DNA of 64,000 nucleotides, taken from QQWI01 sp964522015 (lineage in GTDB: Bacteria > Bacillota > Clostridia > Peptostreptococcales > Acidaminobacteraceae). The translations under genes and the position numbers were made by a program. Of the stretch, positions 18,549 through 27,613 are shown in pieces. Numbering within the stretch: the first letter of the stretch is position 1; each line of letters starts with the position of its first letter. Where the stretch lies: assembly GCA_964522015.1 (NCBI GenBank), contig CAZFST010000004.1, positions 93,850-157,849 of the forward strand, given 5' to 3'. Under the pieces are notes generated by a model that worked only from the letters and a program-made list of their open reading frames with translations, ran no database searches and had not been told where the DNA came from.

Positions 18549-20018
18549 ATGAAAAAACGGATTGTAGCAGTTAATTGGCAACCTAATCGTACGAGTTCTG
18601 AACCTGCCTATATTCAAATCACCGACTACATGATTCAAAAGATACAAAGTGGTGAGTGGATTGCAGGGGCTTTTTTGCCAAGTCAAAGAGACCTGTCTCA
18701 ACTGATGGGGGTCAATCGCAGTACATTGGTTTTGGCCATTGACGAACTAAAAGCCATTGGACTTTTAGAAACCTTTGGAAAAGGTGGCACCCGTATTACG
18801 TCACAGCAAGTTTTATCCCACCAGTCTAAACAGCCAGACTGGCAGGCCCATATAACCGAGAGCTTTCAAAGTCCCAATTTAGACACCATACAAATCATTA
18901 ATCGCTATGAATTTACCGAAGGCTTTATTAGACTCAGTAGCGGTGAACCCTCACCAGATTTTTTTCCAAAAGAAATGATGTCAGAGGTGATGGCAGAAGT
19001 TGCTAAGGATATGACCAACTTAGGTTATGAAGCTCCTAAAGGGATGCTTTATCTAAGAGAAAAAGTTTCTGATTATTTGAAGGATTTTGGAATAAAAGCC
19101 CAACCTGAAAATATCTTAATTGTTTCTGGCGCACTCCAGGCCATCCAATTGGCCTCAATCGGACTCTTGCAGCCAGGGGCAACTGTATTTTTAGAAAAGC
19201 CATCCTACTTATACTCCCTTAATATTTTTCAGTCCATTGGGATCAGAAGATCAGCCATTGCAATGGATGAAGAGGGGATTATACCGGAGTTGATCTTGAA
19301 TAAGTGCCCTAAGCATCGTCAATCCTTACTCTATACCGTGCCCAGTTTTCACAATCCTACAGGCATTGTCATGTCAGAAAAAAGGCGCTTGGATCTCCTT
19401 GAGGTATGCGGAAGGACCCAAACACCTATCATAGAGGATGATGTCTATAGAGAGCTCTGGATTGATCAACCCTCACCAATGCCAATTAAGAGTCACGACC
19501 AAAATGGCTCAGTGCTTTACGTTGGCAGTGCTTCTAAAACCCTCAGTACAGGTCTTCGCATTGGTTGGTTAGTAGGACCAGAAGCCGTAGTTGAACGACT
19601 AGGCGATCTCAAAATGCAAAACGACTATGGTTCCAGTTCCCTTGCGCAACTTGTGGTGGCAAAATTCTTGGAAAAAGGCTACTATACTGAGCACAGCGCA
19701 GCTGTCAGAATGCAGTTGAAGCGCCGTAGGCAGATTGCCCTTGAAGCCTTGGCCCATTATTTTTCTGATTTAGCAGTATGGGATATCCCACAGGGGGGCT
19801 ACTATGTTTGGATTCGCTTTTTAGTGCCGGTCAAGATGAAAGACCTATTTGACGAGGCCTTTAAAAATGGCATCTTGGCTTACCCAGGCTACTTATATGA
19901 CAACGAAATGAATGCTTGCCTGCGGATTTCTTATTCATATGCCACAATGGCCGAAATCGAATACGCGATTAAGAAGCTATCTCAGATTGCCCGAAACCTG
20001 ATTATTTCGTCCCGATAA
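18549..20018 (+). CDS. MocR-type regulator (GntR winged helix + aminotransferase-like domain)
   Basis: A 489-aa protein. Residues ~15-85 form a GntR-type winged helix (QITDYMIQKIQSGEW, LPSQRDLSQLMGVNRSTL). Residues ~115-485 are a fold-type I aminotransferase domain with VPSFHNPTG, EDDVYRELW and the PLP-Lys region YVGSASKTLSTGLRIGW. MocR proteins sense PLP adducts and regulate amino-acid or PLP genes. The racemase gene upstream is the obvious candidate partner. Its 3' end overlaps the convergent hemerythrin gene by 17 bp. Confidence 0.9.
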   Translation: MKKRIVAVNWQPNRTSSEPAYIQITDYMIQKIQSGEWIAGAFLPSQRDLSQLMGVNRSTLVLAIDELKAIGLLETFGKGGTRITSQQVLSHQSKQPDWQAHITESFQSPNLDTIQIINRYEFTEGFIRLSSGEPSPDFFPKEMMSEVMAEVAKDMTNLGYEAPKGMLYLREKVSDYLKDFGIKAQPENILIVSGALQAIQLASIGLLQPGATVFLEKPSYLYSLNIFQSIGIRRSAIAMDEEGIIPELILNKCPKHRQSLLYTVPSFHNPTGIVMSEKRRLDLLEVCGRTQTPIIEDDVYRELWIDQPSPMPIKSHDQNGSVLYVGSASKTLSTGLRIGWLVGPEAVVERLGDLKMQNDYGSSSLAQLVVAKFLEKGYYTEHSAAVRMQLKRRRQIALEALAHYFSDLAVWDIPQGGYYVWIRFLVPVKMKDLFDEAFKNGILAYPGYLYDNEMNACLRISYSYATMAEIEYAIKKLSQIARNLIISSR

Positions 20019-20856
20019 ACTCACCAATTTTCTTATCTTCAATTAAGATATGGTGAATCAACCAGTCCTTTATAATGAGATTTAGGTGAATCAGGTCCGC
20101 ATTTGTAACTCTATCACCTTCCTTGCTGTTATGGGTCTCGTTTTCATTGATAATTTGCTGTACTTTGAGTCTAAATTCATCGTGAATAGCCTTATGTTCA
20201 TTGAAGTGAGGGTACCCTATCTTTTGTTGAAAGGCCTCTTCGTGAGCAAAATGGGTGTTGACGTAGTCTCCTAAAAAGCTCAAAAGACTGGCGTAATAGG
20301 CATGACCTTTCCCTTCAATCATCAGTTGATAAAGGGTTTCAAAGTGGTTTATAATATCTTGGTGTTCTATATCAATCTCAAAAATCCCAATTTCGTAACC
20401 CTTATGCCACTTTAAGCTCTGTTCGTGGCTTTCTTGTTGTTCAAGTACATATAAATCCTTAACAAAAGCCTCATTGCCTAAGGTGTTTTTACCAAGGACT
20501 TTAAAGACCCGTTCGATAAAAACCTGATCGTTAAACGGTTTAACAATAAAATCGGCACACCCTGCAGCAATAACTTTTTTTAGCATCATGACATCGGAAC
20601 TTTTACTTAAAGTAATGATTTGCATATTTTTGTAGTCGTTGTTCTCTTTGATTCGCTTGATAAGTTGCAGAGGGTCTGACTCTGGATGGTCAAGATCCAC
20701 AATCAGCAGTGACGTCTCACGGAGTAAATAGAAATTATTTGAGTGATCCAATCGACTAATTTTCATCAAATCCACATGGTCCAGACCATATTTTTTCAAT
20801 AAAGTACTTAAGCGATTGCCTAAAAAATTGGTTTCTTCTAAAATTGTGATTTTCAC
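20002..20856 (-). CDS. Response regulator receiver-hemerythrin fusion
   Basis: The 284-aa protein has a CheY-like receiver at ~1-125. It includes LLIVDLDHPESDP with the phospho-Asp region, TLSKSS with the switch position, and IVKPF with the conserved Lys. A C-terminal bacteriohemerythrin domain at ~145-280 follows, with the iron ligand pattern IDIEHQ, HFAHEE, FNEHKAIHDEF and IHHILIEDK. Hemerythrins bind O2 at a diiron site, so this is likely an oxygen-sensing signalling or adaptation protein in an anaerobe. No kinase is adjacent. AAGGTCCTCC-type upstream sequence (GGAGG on the coding strand) supports the start. Confidence 0.85.
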   Translation of the reverse strand: MKITILEETNFLGNRLSTLLKKYGLDHVDLMKISRLDHSNNFYLLRETSLLIVDLDHPESDPLQLIKRIKENNDYKNMQIITLSKSSDVMMLKKVIAAGCADFIVKPFNDQVFIERVFKVLGKNTLGNEAFVKDLYVLEQQESHEQSLKWHKGYEIGIFEIDIEHQDIINHFETLYQLMIEGKGHAYYASLLSFLGDYVNTHFAHEEAFQQKIGYPHFNEHKAIHDEFRLKVQQIINENETHNSKEGDRVTNADLIHLNLIIKDWLIHHILIEDKKIGEFIGTK

Positions 20857-21042
20857 GTAAGGTCCTCCGTTTAAGGGTCTTTGCTATTTTTAGTTTACCA
20901 CAATTCATTCTGATAATGACGACTTTTCCACTGCTCATAATGACAATTCAAGTCAAGAAATTTACATAACCCAAGGGTATAATGATCTTAGAATCAGAAA
21001 AGAATTGGCCAATTCAACTGATTGATAGACATGGAGTAGATT

Positions 21043-21990
21043 ATGGAGAAGGATTTTAAGGGCACAAAAGAACTGGATTTGAAGGACAATATAGAAGCGG
21101 TTGCTAGGATGCAAGCCTTTATCGAAGGCCATCTGAATGAGTCGGTGACACTTAACCAATTGGCAAAAGAGGCTGGTTATTCACCTTATTATGCTTCACG
21201 GATCTTTAAGTCAATGGTGGGAAAATCGCCTTTTGAGTACCTCCGTCAACGGCGTATTACTGAGGCCGCAAGGGTGCTACGAGAAGGGCAGACGAGGATC
21301 ATCGACGTGGCTTTTGATTTTGTCTTTGACTCCCAAGAAGGCTTCACCAGGGCTTTTTCTAAAGCCTTTGGCATTTCGCCCAAGGCCTACGCCCTGAAAA
21401 CACCCCCTGTCCAATACTTCTTGCCTTATGATATCCGTCCTTACTATCTTAGAATGCATCACCGAGTGTTCAGAGAAGGAGGCATAATACCAATGGAAAA
21501 TAAGAAAACACAAACTGTATTTGTTCAAGTGATTGAAAAACCTGCCCGCAAGGCAATGATCAAGCGTGGCATCAAAGCAACCCATTATTTTGAATACTGC
21601 GAAGAAGTGGGATGTGATGTTTGGGGCATACTGGTCAGTGTCAACCAGGCACTGTCTGAACCTGCGGGCATGTGGCTGCCCCCTCATATGATCCCAAGTG
21701 GCACATCAATCTATGTTCAGGGTGTCGACTTGCCCGAGAACTACGACGGTCCTGTGCCAGAAGGCTTTGATCTAGTGACCATGCCGGCCTGCAAAATGAT
21801 GGTCTTTCAAGGGGAACCCTATGATGATGCCAATTTTGAAGAGGCCATTGAAGCCCTTTGGGAAGTGATCAATGACTATGACCCCAAGCTTTATGGTTTT
21901 GATTGGGCGCCTGAAGATGGACCGCGGATGCAATTAGAACCCCAGGGCTTTAGAGGCTATATTGAGATGAAGCCGGTAAGACCCTTATGA
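21043..21990 (+). CDS. AraC-family regulator with GyrI-like effector domain
   Basis: A 315-aa protein. Residues ~12-110 contain the double HTH of AraC/XylS (NQLAKEAGYSPYYASRIFKSMVGKSPFEYLRQRRI and FDSQEGFTRAFSKAFGISP in sequence). Residues ~155-310 form a GyrI/SOUL-like small-molecule binding domain (VQVIEKPARKAMIKRG, FDLVTMPACKMMVFQG, GFRGYIEMKPV). It resembles Rob/BmrR-like multidrug sensors. Its stop overlaps the UvrA-like gene start in ATGA, so the two are translationally coupled. Confidence 0.88.
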   Translation: MEKDFKGTKELDLKDNIEAVARMQAFIEGHLNESVTLNQLAKEAGYSPYYASRIFKSMVGKSPFEYLRQRRITEAARVLREGQTRIIDVAFDFVFDSQEGFTRAFSKAFGISPKAYALKTPPVQYFLPYDIRPYYLRMHHRVFREGGIIPMENKKTQTVFVQVIEKPARKAMIKRGIKATHYFEYCEEVGCDVWGILVSVNQALSEPAGMWLPPHMIPSGTSIYVQGVDLPENYDGPVPEGFDLVTMPACKMMVFQGEPYDDANFEEAIEALWEVINDYDPKLYGFDWAPEDGPRMQLEPQGFRGYIEMKPVRPL

Positions 21991-24269
21991 CAACCTTAGA
22001 CCACCACCCGAATCACTCGCTAGACCTACAAGGCTGTAAGCGCCCAATCCGCATTGTGGGCGCTCGGGTCAACAACTTAAAAAACGTCACCTTAGAGATT
22101 CCAAAAGACCAAATTACCATTTTTACAGGGGTATCTGGCTCTGGCAAATCCTCTATCGTGTTTGAAACAGTTGCTCAAGAGGCAGGCAGGCAAGTTAACG
22201 AAACCTATAGTCGCTTTGTACAGGGCTTTATGCCCAAGTACAGCCACCCAGACGTAGAGGCCATAGACAACCTGGCCATGGCCATCACCGTAGATCAAAA
22301 GCGCATAGGGGGCAACTCTAGGTCAACCCTGGGCACCATCACAGATATCAATCCACTACTGCGCATGATTTTTTCCCGTATGGGCACCCCCCATTATGGA
22401 CCATCCAGTTATTTCTCCTTTAACGATCCCAGCGGCATGTGCAAAACCTGTGAAGGGATTGGCCGCACCACCACCCTGGATCTTTCTAAAGCCTTGGATG
22501 TGAATAAATCCCTCAATGAAGGGGCCATTTTGCTTCCTGGCTATAAACCAGGGACTTGGCAGTGGAAAATTTACGCCAATTCTGGTTACTTTGATCCGGA
22601 TCTTAAAATCGCAGACTATTCTGAAGAGGCTTATTATCAGCTGGTTTATCAAAAGCCCACTAAAGTCAATTCCGCCATTATCGAAGGCATGAATTCTACC
22701 TATATGGGGCTAGCTGAAAAGTTTATCAGCCAATATATCAAAACAGAATACGAAAAGTCAGATGCCAACAAACTAAAAATAGCCCCCTTTACCACAGAGG
22801 CCATTTGTCCAGACTGTAGGGGTCAGCGCTACAATACCTCGGTACTGGATGTTAAGTTGTTGGGCTACAACATAGCAGAACTCACCGCAATGCAGGTGGA
22901 TCAGTTGCTAAGTCTGCTTTGTACCATGGATGAACCCAAGGTTGCCCCCATCCTTCAAGGATTAAAAGAACGGTTGGGGGACCTTATTCACATGGGACTT
23001 GACTATGTGAGCCTAGACCGGGAGACATCCACCCTTTCTGGTGGTGAATCCCAGCGGGTAAAAATGGTAAAACACCTGACCAGTAGCTTAACGGATGTGA
23101 TTTACATTTTCGACGAACCCAGTATTGGCCTCCATCCAAGGGATGTCCACCGCTTGAATGAACTGCTCATCAAACTACGGGATAAGGGCAATACGGTTTT
23201 GGTGGTCGAACACGATCCCGATGTGATTAAGATTGCCGATTATATTGTGGATATGGGTCCCCGGGCGGGTACTCAGGGGGGACAAGTGGTTTACCAGGGG
23301 ACATACCAAGGCCTGATGGATGCTAAAACCCTTACTGCACAGCACTTAAATCAAGTACAGCCCATAAAAGAAAAGCTCAGAAAACCTGAGTTATTTTTCA
23401 CATCTCCTAAGGGCACCCTACACAACTTAAAAGAGATCCCCCTTAGTGTTCCAAAGGGGCTCTTTACTGTGATAACAGGGGTAGCTGGTTCTGGCAAGTC
23501 CACCCTTGTCCATGGGGTTTTTGTCCCTGCATTTAAGGAGGCCATCGTTGTGGATCAGTCGGCAGTCAGTGCCAATGGCAGATCTAATACGGCTACCTAT
23601 ACTGGCATTATGGATGCTATTCGCAAGGCATTCTCAGAAGCTAACAGTATTAGTGCTGGGCTCTTTAGCTACAATTCAGAAGGGGCCTGTGAAACCTGCA
23701 AGGGTCGGGGTTACATCGAAACAGATCTGTCCTTTATGGATTCAGTAGAAACTCTTTGTGAAGACTGCAACGGGCTACGTTATAAACCAGAGGCTCTCAG
23801 TTACACATTCAAAGAAAAAAATATCGCCCAGGTACTTGCTATGACAGTAGCAGAAGCCGTGGATTTTTTCACCGAGAAGGATATAGTGAATAAGCTTAAG
23901 CATATTGCTGAGGTGGGGCTTCACTACATCACATTGGGGCAACCCCTGGACACCCTGTCTGGTGGCGAATGCCAGAGGGTAAAGCTCGCCAAGGAATTTA
24001 GCAAGAAGGGCAATATCTATATATTGGATGAACCCACTACAGGGCTTCACTTAAGCGATATCCAGGGGCTCTTGGTGTTAATCAACCGCCTGGTGGATAA
24101 AGGTAACACTGTGGTGGTAATCGAGCATCACTTAGATGTGATTCGAAGTGCGGATTGGGTTGTGGACCTTGGCCCAGAAGGGGGCACAAAAGGTGGGCAT
24201 ATACTCTATGAGGGGCCTCCCATAGGTCTGAAAGCATGCGTAGAGTCTTTGACAGGAGCCTACTTGTAG
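21987..24269 (+). CDS. Short UvrA-like ABC ATPase (UvrA paralogue)
   Basis: A 760-aa protein with two UvrA-type ABC domains. First: TGVSGSGKSS (47-56), LSGGESQRV, IYIFDEPSIGLH. Second: TGVAGSGKST, LSGGECQRV, IYILDEPTTGLH. Zinc motifs CKTCEG (~152), CPDCRG (~274) and CETCKG/CEDCNG are present. It is about 180 aa shorter than housekeeping UvrA (about 940 aa), as seen in UvrA2/DrrC-like paralogues lacking much of the UvrB-binding and insertion regions. Such proteins are linked to tolerance of DNA-binding drugs. Coupling to the AraC/GyrI regulator suggests drug-inducible expression. Confidence 0.88.
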   Translation: MTTLDHHPNHSLDLQGCKRPIRIVGARVNNLKNVTLEIPKDQITIFTGVSGSGKSSIVFETVAQEAGRQVNETYSRFVQGFMPKYSHPDVEAIDNLAMAITVDQKRIGGNSRSTLGTITDINPLLRMIFSRMGTPHYGPSSYFSFNDPSGMCKTCEGIGRTTTLDLSKALDVNKSLNEGAILLPGYKPGTWQWKIYANSGYFDPDLKIADYSEEAYYQLVYQKPTKVNSAIIEGMNSTYMGLAEKFISQYIKTEYEKSDANKLKIAPFTTEAICPDCRGQRYNTSVLDVKLLGYNIAELTAMQVDQLLSLLCTMDEPKVAPILQGLKERLGDLIHMGLDYVSLDRETSTLSGGESQRVKMVKHLTSSLTDVIYIFDEPSIGLHPRDVHRLNELLIKLRDKGNTVLVVEHDPDVIKIADYIVDMGPRAGTQGGQVVYQGTYQGLMDAKTLTAQHLNQVQPIKEKLRKPELFFTSPKGTLHNLKEIPLSVPKGLFTVITGVAGSGKSTLVHGVFVPAFKEAIVVDQSAVSANGRSNTATYTGIMDAIRKAFSEANSISAGLFSYNSEGACETCKGRGYIETDLSFMDSVETLCEDCNGLRYKPEALSYTFKEKNIAQVLAMTVAEAVDFFTEKDIVNKLKHIAEVGLHYITLGQPLDTLSGGECQRVKLAKEFSKKGNIYILDEPTTGLHLSDIQGLLVLINRLVDKGNTVVVIEHHLDVIRSADWVVDLGPEGGTKGGHILYEGPPIGLKACVESLTGAYL

Positions 24270-24332
24270 TGTTCCCATTCTCCAAAACAATGCTTTGAAG
24301 GATTTGATCAAATTAGAAATAGGTTAATAAAA

Positions 24333-24376
24333 ATACCATCGCCTTGCGTAAACAACAAGGTGGTGGTATCTTTGTT
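24333..24376 (+). terminator. Terminator after the UvrA-like gene
   Basis: A 14-bp stem, ATACCATCGCCTTG with CAAGGTGGTGGTAT (two G-U pairs), is followed by CTTTGTTT. Its position argues that the following flavodoxin starts at 24425 and not further upstream. Confidence 0.7.
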
Positions 24377-24424
24377 TATCTGACTAGTTTAAAAGTCATT
24401 GTTTCGATCAAAGGAGGCAATCAA

Positions 24425-24976
24425 ATGAAAAATGTTCTGTTTCTATACGCATCAAAACATGGTGCAACCCTGTCTGTTGCAAGAAAAATCGCAACTCGTC
24501 TAGAACCGGCTGCCAAGGTAGTGTACATAGATCTTCAAAAACAAGCATCAGCAGTGAAGTCAGAAAACTTCTCAGACTATGACGCCATCATACTGGGAAC
24601 ATCTGTTTATATCGGCCAACCACGTAAGGCCATGGCAAATTTGATCAAACAACATGGCACCGCCATTCAAATAGCCTGTTCAGCAGGAAAAAAGAGTAAG
24701 CTCTACCTATATGTTTGCGCAGCGGCTGTCAGCGATCCCATGGTAGCACAAAAACTGGAGGCCACCTTTACGCCACAACTGATGCAATGTGCTGGCCAAT
24801 ATTATGATGTCGGTCATGTGATGAATTTTAATCAATTGGGCTTTTTTGAAAAGCTGATTATGAAAAAGGTTAAAGGGACCACAGAAAGTGAATATAAGCT
24901 AAAAGAAAAAGCTATCGAGGAGTTAGCTACTTCAGTCATTGCACATTTGGAGGGCGCTTTGACTTCTGAGACTTGA
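24425..24976 (+). CDS. Flavodoxin-domain protein (HemG/FldA-like)
   Basis: A 183-aa protein. The FMN phosphate loop YASKHGATLSVARKIA at residues ~7-22 and the DAIILGTSVYIGQPRK segment match flavodoxin-fold proteins related to menaquinone-dependent protoporphyrinogen oxidase (HemG). AAAGGAGG lies upstream of ATG 24425. No heme genes are nearby, so the substrate is open. It begins a run of three flavodoxin-fold genes and likely works in low-potential electron transfer or quinone/nitro reduction. Confidence 0.82.
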   Translation: MKNVLFLYASKHGATLSVARKIATRLEPAAKVVYIDLQKQASAVKSENFSDYDAIILGTSVYIGQPRKAMANLIKQHGTAIQIACSAGKKSKLYLYVCAAAVSDPMVAQKLEATFTPQLMQCAGQYYDVGHVMNFNQLGFFEKLIMKKVKGTTESEYKLKEKAIEELATSVIAHLEGALTSET

Positions 24977-25124
24977 TGCCAGTGGTTCTCTCGTGGTCAC
25001 GAGTTTAGAAAATCTAGTTCAATTATTAGAAGAAGTAGGGGGAGATGTGATTGCGTCAACCCTTTATAAAAAGGGATGTTAGAGCAAGCCATGGGACAAG
25101 ATGTCTGCAAAGAGGAGGCCGCCG

Positions 25125-25658
25125 ATGAAAATACTCGTTTTAAATGGGACTTATGGTAGTCAATATGAGTCGATTCTCAACCAATTTGTAACTGCAAATC
25201 AGAAACACAGTGTTACTGTGGTGAATCTGGAGAATGAAAAAATCGCTTATTGCACAGGCTGTTGGTCCTGTTGGACCAAAACCCCAGGGCTGTGTGCCCA
25301 TCAGGATTACACCCAGGAGATGTTACGGTTGGCCATCAACTCGGATTATGTGATTCATTTTACAGAAAATTCAGTTGGCTATGCCACAGCTCTCACTAAA
25401 AAAGCCATGGATAAGTTTATCCCCCTTGTTCACCCGTATATGGAGTTTGTTAATGGCGAAACCCATCACATTAAACGATATGAAACATACCCGCAAATGG
25501 GGCTGATTTTTGTGGATGACTCCCAGGGGCAGTCGGATTTTGAAGTGACTAAGCACCTTTTTGAGCGGATGGGCCTGAATTTTAAATCAGGTCTGCCATT
25601 CGCCCTTAGAGTCCCTGTTAATAATCCGGAGGTATCATATGAAAATTTCAGTTTGTAA
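25125..25658 (+). CDS. NAD(P)H-dependent FMN reductase-like flavoprotein
   Basis: A 177-aa protein. MKILVLNGTYGSQYESIL matches the FMN-binding N-terminus, although the usual SPR after NG is TYG. CTGCWSCWTKTPGLC is the CxGCxxCxxxxPGxC motif of the flavodoxin/IsF-type reductases. Start ATG 25125 has AGAGGAGG upstream. Its 3' end overlaps the next gene by 20 bp in another frame, so the two flavoproteins are coupled and may form a heteromer. Confidence 0.8.
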   Translation: MKILVLNGTYGSQYESILNQFVTANQKHSVTVVNLENEKIAYCTGCWSCWTKTPGLCAHQDYTQEMLRLAINSDYVIHFTENSVGYATALTKKAMDKFIPLVHPYMEFVNGETHHIKRYETYPQMGLIFVDDSQGQSDFEVTKHLFERMGLNFKSGLPFALRVPVNNPEVSYENFSL

Positions 25659-26322
25659 TGGATCCCCCCGTGGCAATAGTAGTAATTCCAGTGTGTTGAT
25701 CAGGTGGCTCAATCAAGGGTTTAACCAGGATAATTCGCAGCAAATGAATGAACCCTGTGAACATATTTTAGCCCGTGTTGGGGAGCACCAGGTGATGATA
25801 GACGAACTTGCTACCGCTGATAAAATTTTGATTGTTTTCCCACTCTACACTGATGCCATGCCTGGTGTTGTGATGGCTTTTTTTGAGGGCATGTATGGAA
25901 GGAAACAGGAACTGGCACAAAAGGATGTCCTATTTGTGGTGCATTCGGGTTTTTCGGAGGGACTTCATAGCTATCCAGTTAAAGGGTATCTTGAGGGTCT
26001 TAAACTGAGGTTTGATTTCAAGTCAGTTCAAGTGGTAATCCAAGGCGGCAGCGAAGGCACAAGGTTGATGCCAGATAAAATGCAAAAGAAGAAAATTGCA
26101 GCCTATGAGCAAATTGCAGTAGCCTTTAAAAATGGCGAACCCTTGCCGGATGGGGCTATTAAGCTTTTGGAGAAGCCTTATCAGTATTCAACCCTTCAAA
26201 TACTAGGTATTAAGTTGCTTAACAAAACAGGTCTAACCAATATCTATTGGAATAGAACTTTAAAAATGAATAATGCTTTTGACAAACGGTTTGATAGACC
26301 CTATTTAGACAAGGAAGTTTAG
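25639..26322 (+). CDS. NAD(P)H-dependent oxidoreductase, flavodoxin fold
   Basis: A 227-aa protein with MKISVCNGSPRGNSSNS, the FMN phosphate-binding loop, and ILIVFPLYTDAMPGVVMAFFE, the flavin-contact loop of the NAD(P)H:FMN reductase superfamily. AATCCGGAGG precedes the ATG within the upstream gene. The overlap with the preceding flavoprotein suggests the two are produced in fixed ratio. Physiological substrate unknown. Confidence 0.8.
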   Translation: MKISVCNGSPRGNSSNSSVLIRWLNQGFNQDNSQQMNEPCEHILARVGEHQVMIDELATADKILIVFPLYTDAMPGVVMAFFEGMYGRKQELAQKDVLFVVHSGFSEGLHSYPVKGYLEGLKLRFDFKSVQVVIQGGSEGTRLMPDKMQKKKIAAYEQIAVAFKNGEPLPDGAIKLLEKPYQYSTLQILGIKLLNKTGLTNIYWNRTLKMNNAFDKRFDRPYLDKEV

Positions 26323-26428
26323 TTTTTGATAGACTTATTTATTGTTTTATGTGTTATCCTAGTGTTATCAGCGAACAGAGGCTTGTCCGTAAATTCGAAT
26401 CTTGTTTGTACTCTAGGAGTGATAGATT

Positions 26429-27439
26429 ATGCCAACCATTAAAGATATCTCTAGATTGACTGGAGTTTCAGTAACTCAGGTTTCTAGAGCCTTAAATAAT
26501 CATTCTGATGTTAGCCAAACCACTAAGGAATTGGTTAATAAAGTTGCTAAAGAAATTGGCTATGCAGCCAATCGGTCTGCTCAGAATTTGGTGACCAAAA
26601 AAAGTAATACCCTGGCATTGGTTCTATCAAATATCGAAAAATCTGGTGGTAAGGATAATATCGTTTACAGCTTGATTAGTGGTATTTATGAGTTTGCAGA
26701 GTCTGAAGGCTATGAGGTGGTGATTTTCACAACCAGTTCTGTCCATCAACGGGATAAAAGCTTCTTGCAACTCTGTAAGGAACAAAATATTTGTGGGGCT
26801 ATCATTAACGGATTGAGAACAGATGATCTTTATTACCTTGAACTACTAAATAGTGAGATTCCCTGTGTGATCATTGATAATCGCCTTGATGGCAAAGAAA
26901 CCAGTACAATTTCGTGTGATAATGCTCGTGCTGCTTTTGACGCGGTGACATTCTTGATTGAAAATAACCATACAGAGATTGTTATGTTAAATGGCCGAAA
27001 GGAAGCCACCATCACGGCAGAGCGATTTAAGGGCTATACTTTAGCCCTTGAAAAGGCTGGATTGCCATTAAATCAAGAGTTGATTCACTATTGTGATTTT
27101 CAAGAGCAGCTGGCATTTGAAACCACTAAGATGCTCATTAATAAAAATCCAAGCATAACTGCTATTTTTTGCGCCAGTGATATGATGGCCATAGGGGCTC
27201 TAAAAGCCCTTCAGTCTTTAGAAATCAAAGTGCCGGAGCAAGTTTCAATTATTGGATTTGATAATATCCCCTTGGCGGAATATATGATGCCGCCATTAAC
27301 CACAGTGAGTCAAGATTTTTATAACATGGGTTTTGAGGCAGGTAAACAGCTAGTTAAAATGATCAAACATGAACCCTATAAAAAAAATGTGATTTTGCCA
27401 CATAATTTACTTGTAAGAAAAAGCGTTCGTATGTTATAG
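26429..27439 (+). CDS. LacI-family repressor of the alpha-glucoside operon
   Basis: A 336-aa protein. The N-terminal HTH/hinge is at residues ~3-60 (TIKDISRLTGVSVTQVSRALNNHSDVS, IGYAANRSAQNL). The periplasmic-binding-like effector domain ends IIGFDNIPLAEYMMPPLTTV, typical of LacI/GalR. It lies directly upstream of the GH65 phosphorylase and an ABC sugar transporter. The intergenic region carries CCGAAACGTTTCGG-type palindromes of the LacI operator form, so it most likely represses the downstream operon until its sugar is present. Confidence 0.9.
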   Translation: MPTIKDISRLTGVSVTQVSRALNNHSDVSQTTKELVNKVAKEIGYAANRSAQNLVTKKSNTLALVLSNIEKSGGKDNIVYSLISGIYEFAESEGYEVVIFTTSSVHQRDKSFLQLCKEQNICGAIINGLRTDDLYYLELLNSEIPCVIIDNRLDGKETSTISCDNARAAFDAVTFLIENNHTEIVMLNGRKEATITAERFKGYTLALEKAGLPLNQELIHYCDFQEQLAFETTKMLINKNPSITAIFCASDMMAIGALKALQSLEIKVPEQVSIIGFDNIPLAEYMMPPLTTVSQDFYNMGFEAGKQLVKMIKHEPYKKNVILPHNLLVRKSVRML

Positions 27440-27447
27440 TAAGTTAA

Positions 27448-27485
27448 CCGAATCGTTTCGGAAAATAAGCGGTTCGGATTTTTTA
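27448..27485 (+). terminator. Terminator after lacI that contains an operator-like palindrome
   Basis: CCGAATCG pairs with CGGTTCGG (one G-U pair) and is followed by ATTTTTT. The left arm is part of CCGAATCGTTTCGG (27448-27461), itself an operator-like palindrome. Confidence 0.65.
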
Positions 27486-27495
27486 GAATCAAAAA

Positions 27496-27509
27496 CCGAA
27501 ACGTTTCGG
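27496..27509. promoter_or_regulatory. LacI-type operator (perfect palindrome)
   Basis: CCGAAACGTTTCGG is a perfect 14-bp palindrome centred on CpG, the usual form of LacI/GalR operators. It lies about 110 bp upstream of the GH65 start. Confidence 0.8.
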
Positions 27510-27525
27510 GTTGGTCCGGTCCAAT

Positions 27526-27539
27526 CCGAAACGATTTCA
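27526..27539. promoter_or_regulatory. Second LacI-type operator (imperfect)
   Basis: CCGAAACGATTTCA keeps the left half of the palindrome 30 bp downstream of the perfect copy (start to start). Three operator-like sites spaced over 90 bp would suit cooperative binding by a LacI-family dimer or tetramer. Confidence 0.6.
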
Positions 27540-27613
27540 ATTTAGAATTTAATTCCGATTCTAGTTTGAACCAATCATCATAAATAACCATTAACTTTGG
27601 AGGTAACAGTCGT

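Noticed and set aside
24344..24424. Longer N-terminus for the flavodoxin gene
   Set aside because: This segment contains a terminator hairpin, and the flavodoxin domain starts at the AAAGGAGG-preceded ATG 24425.
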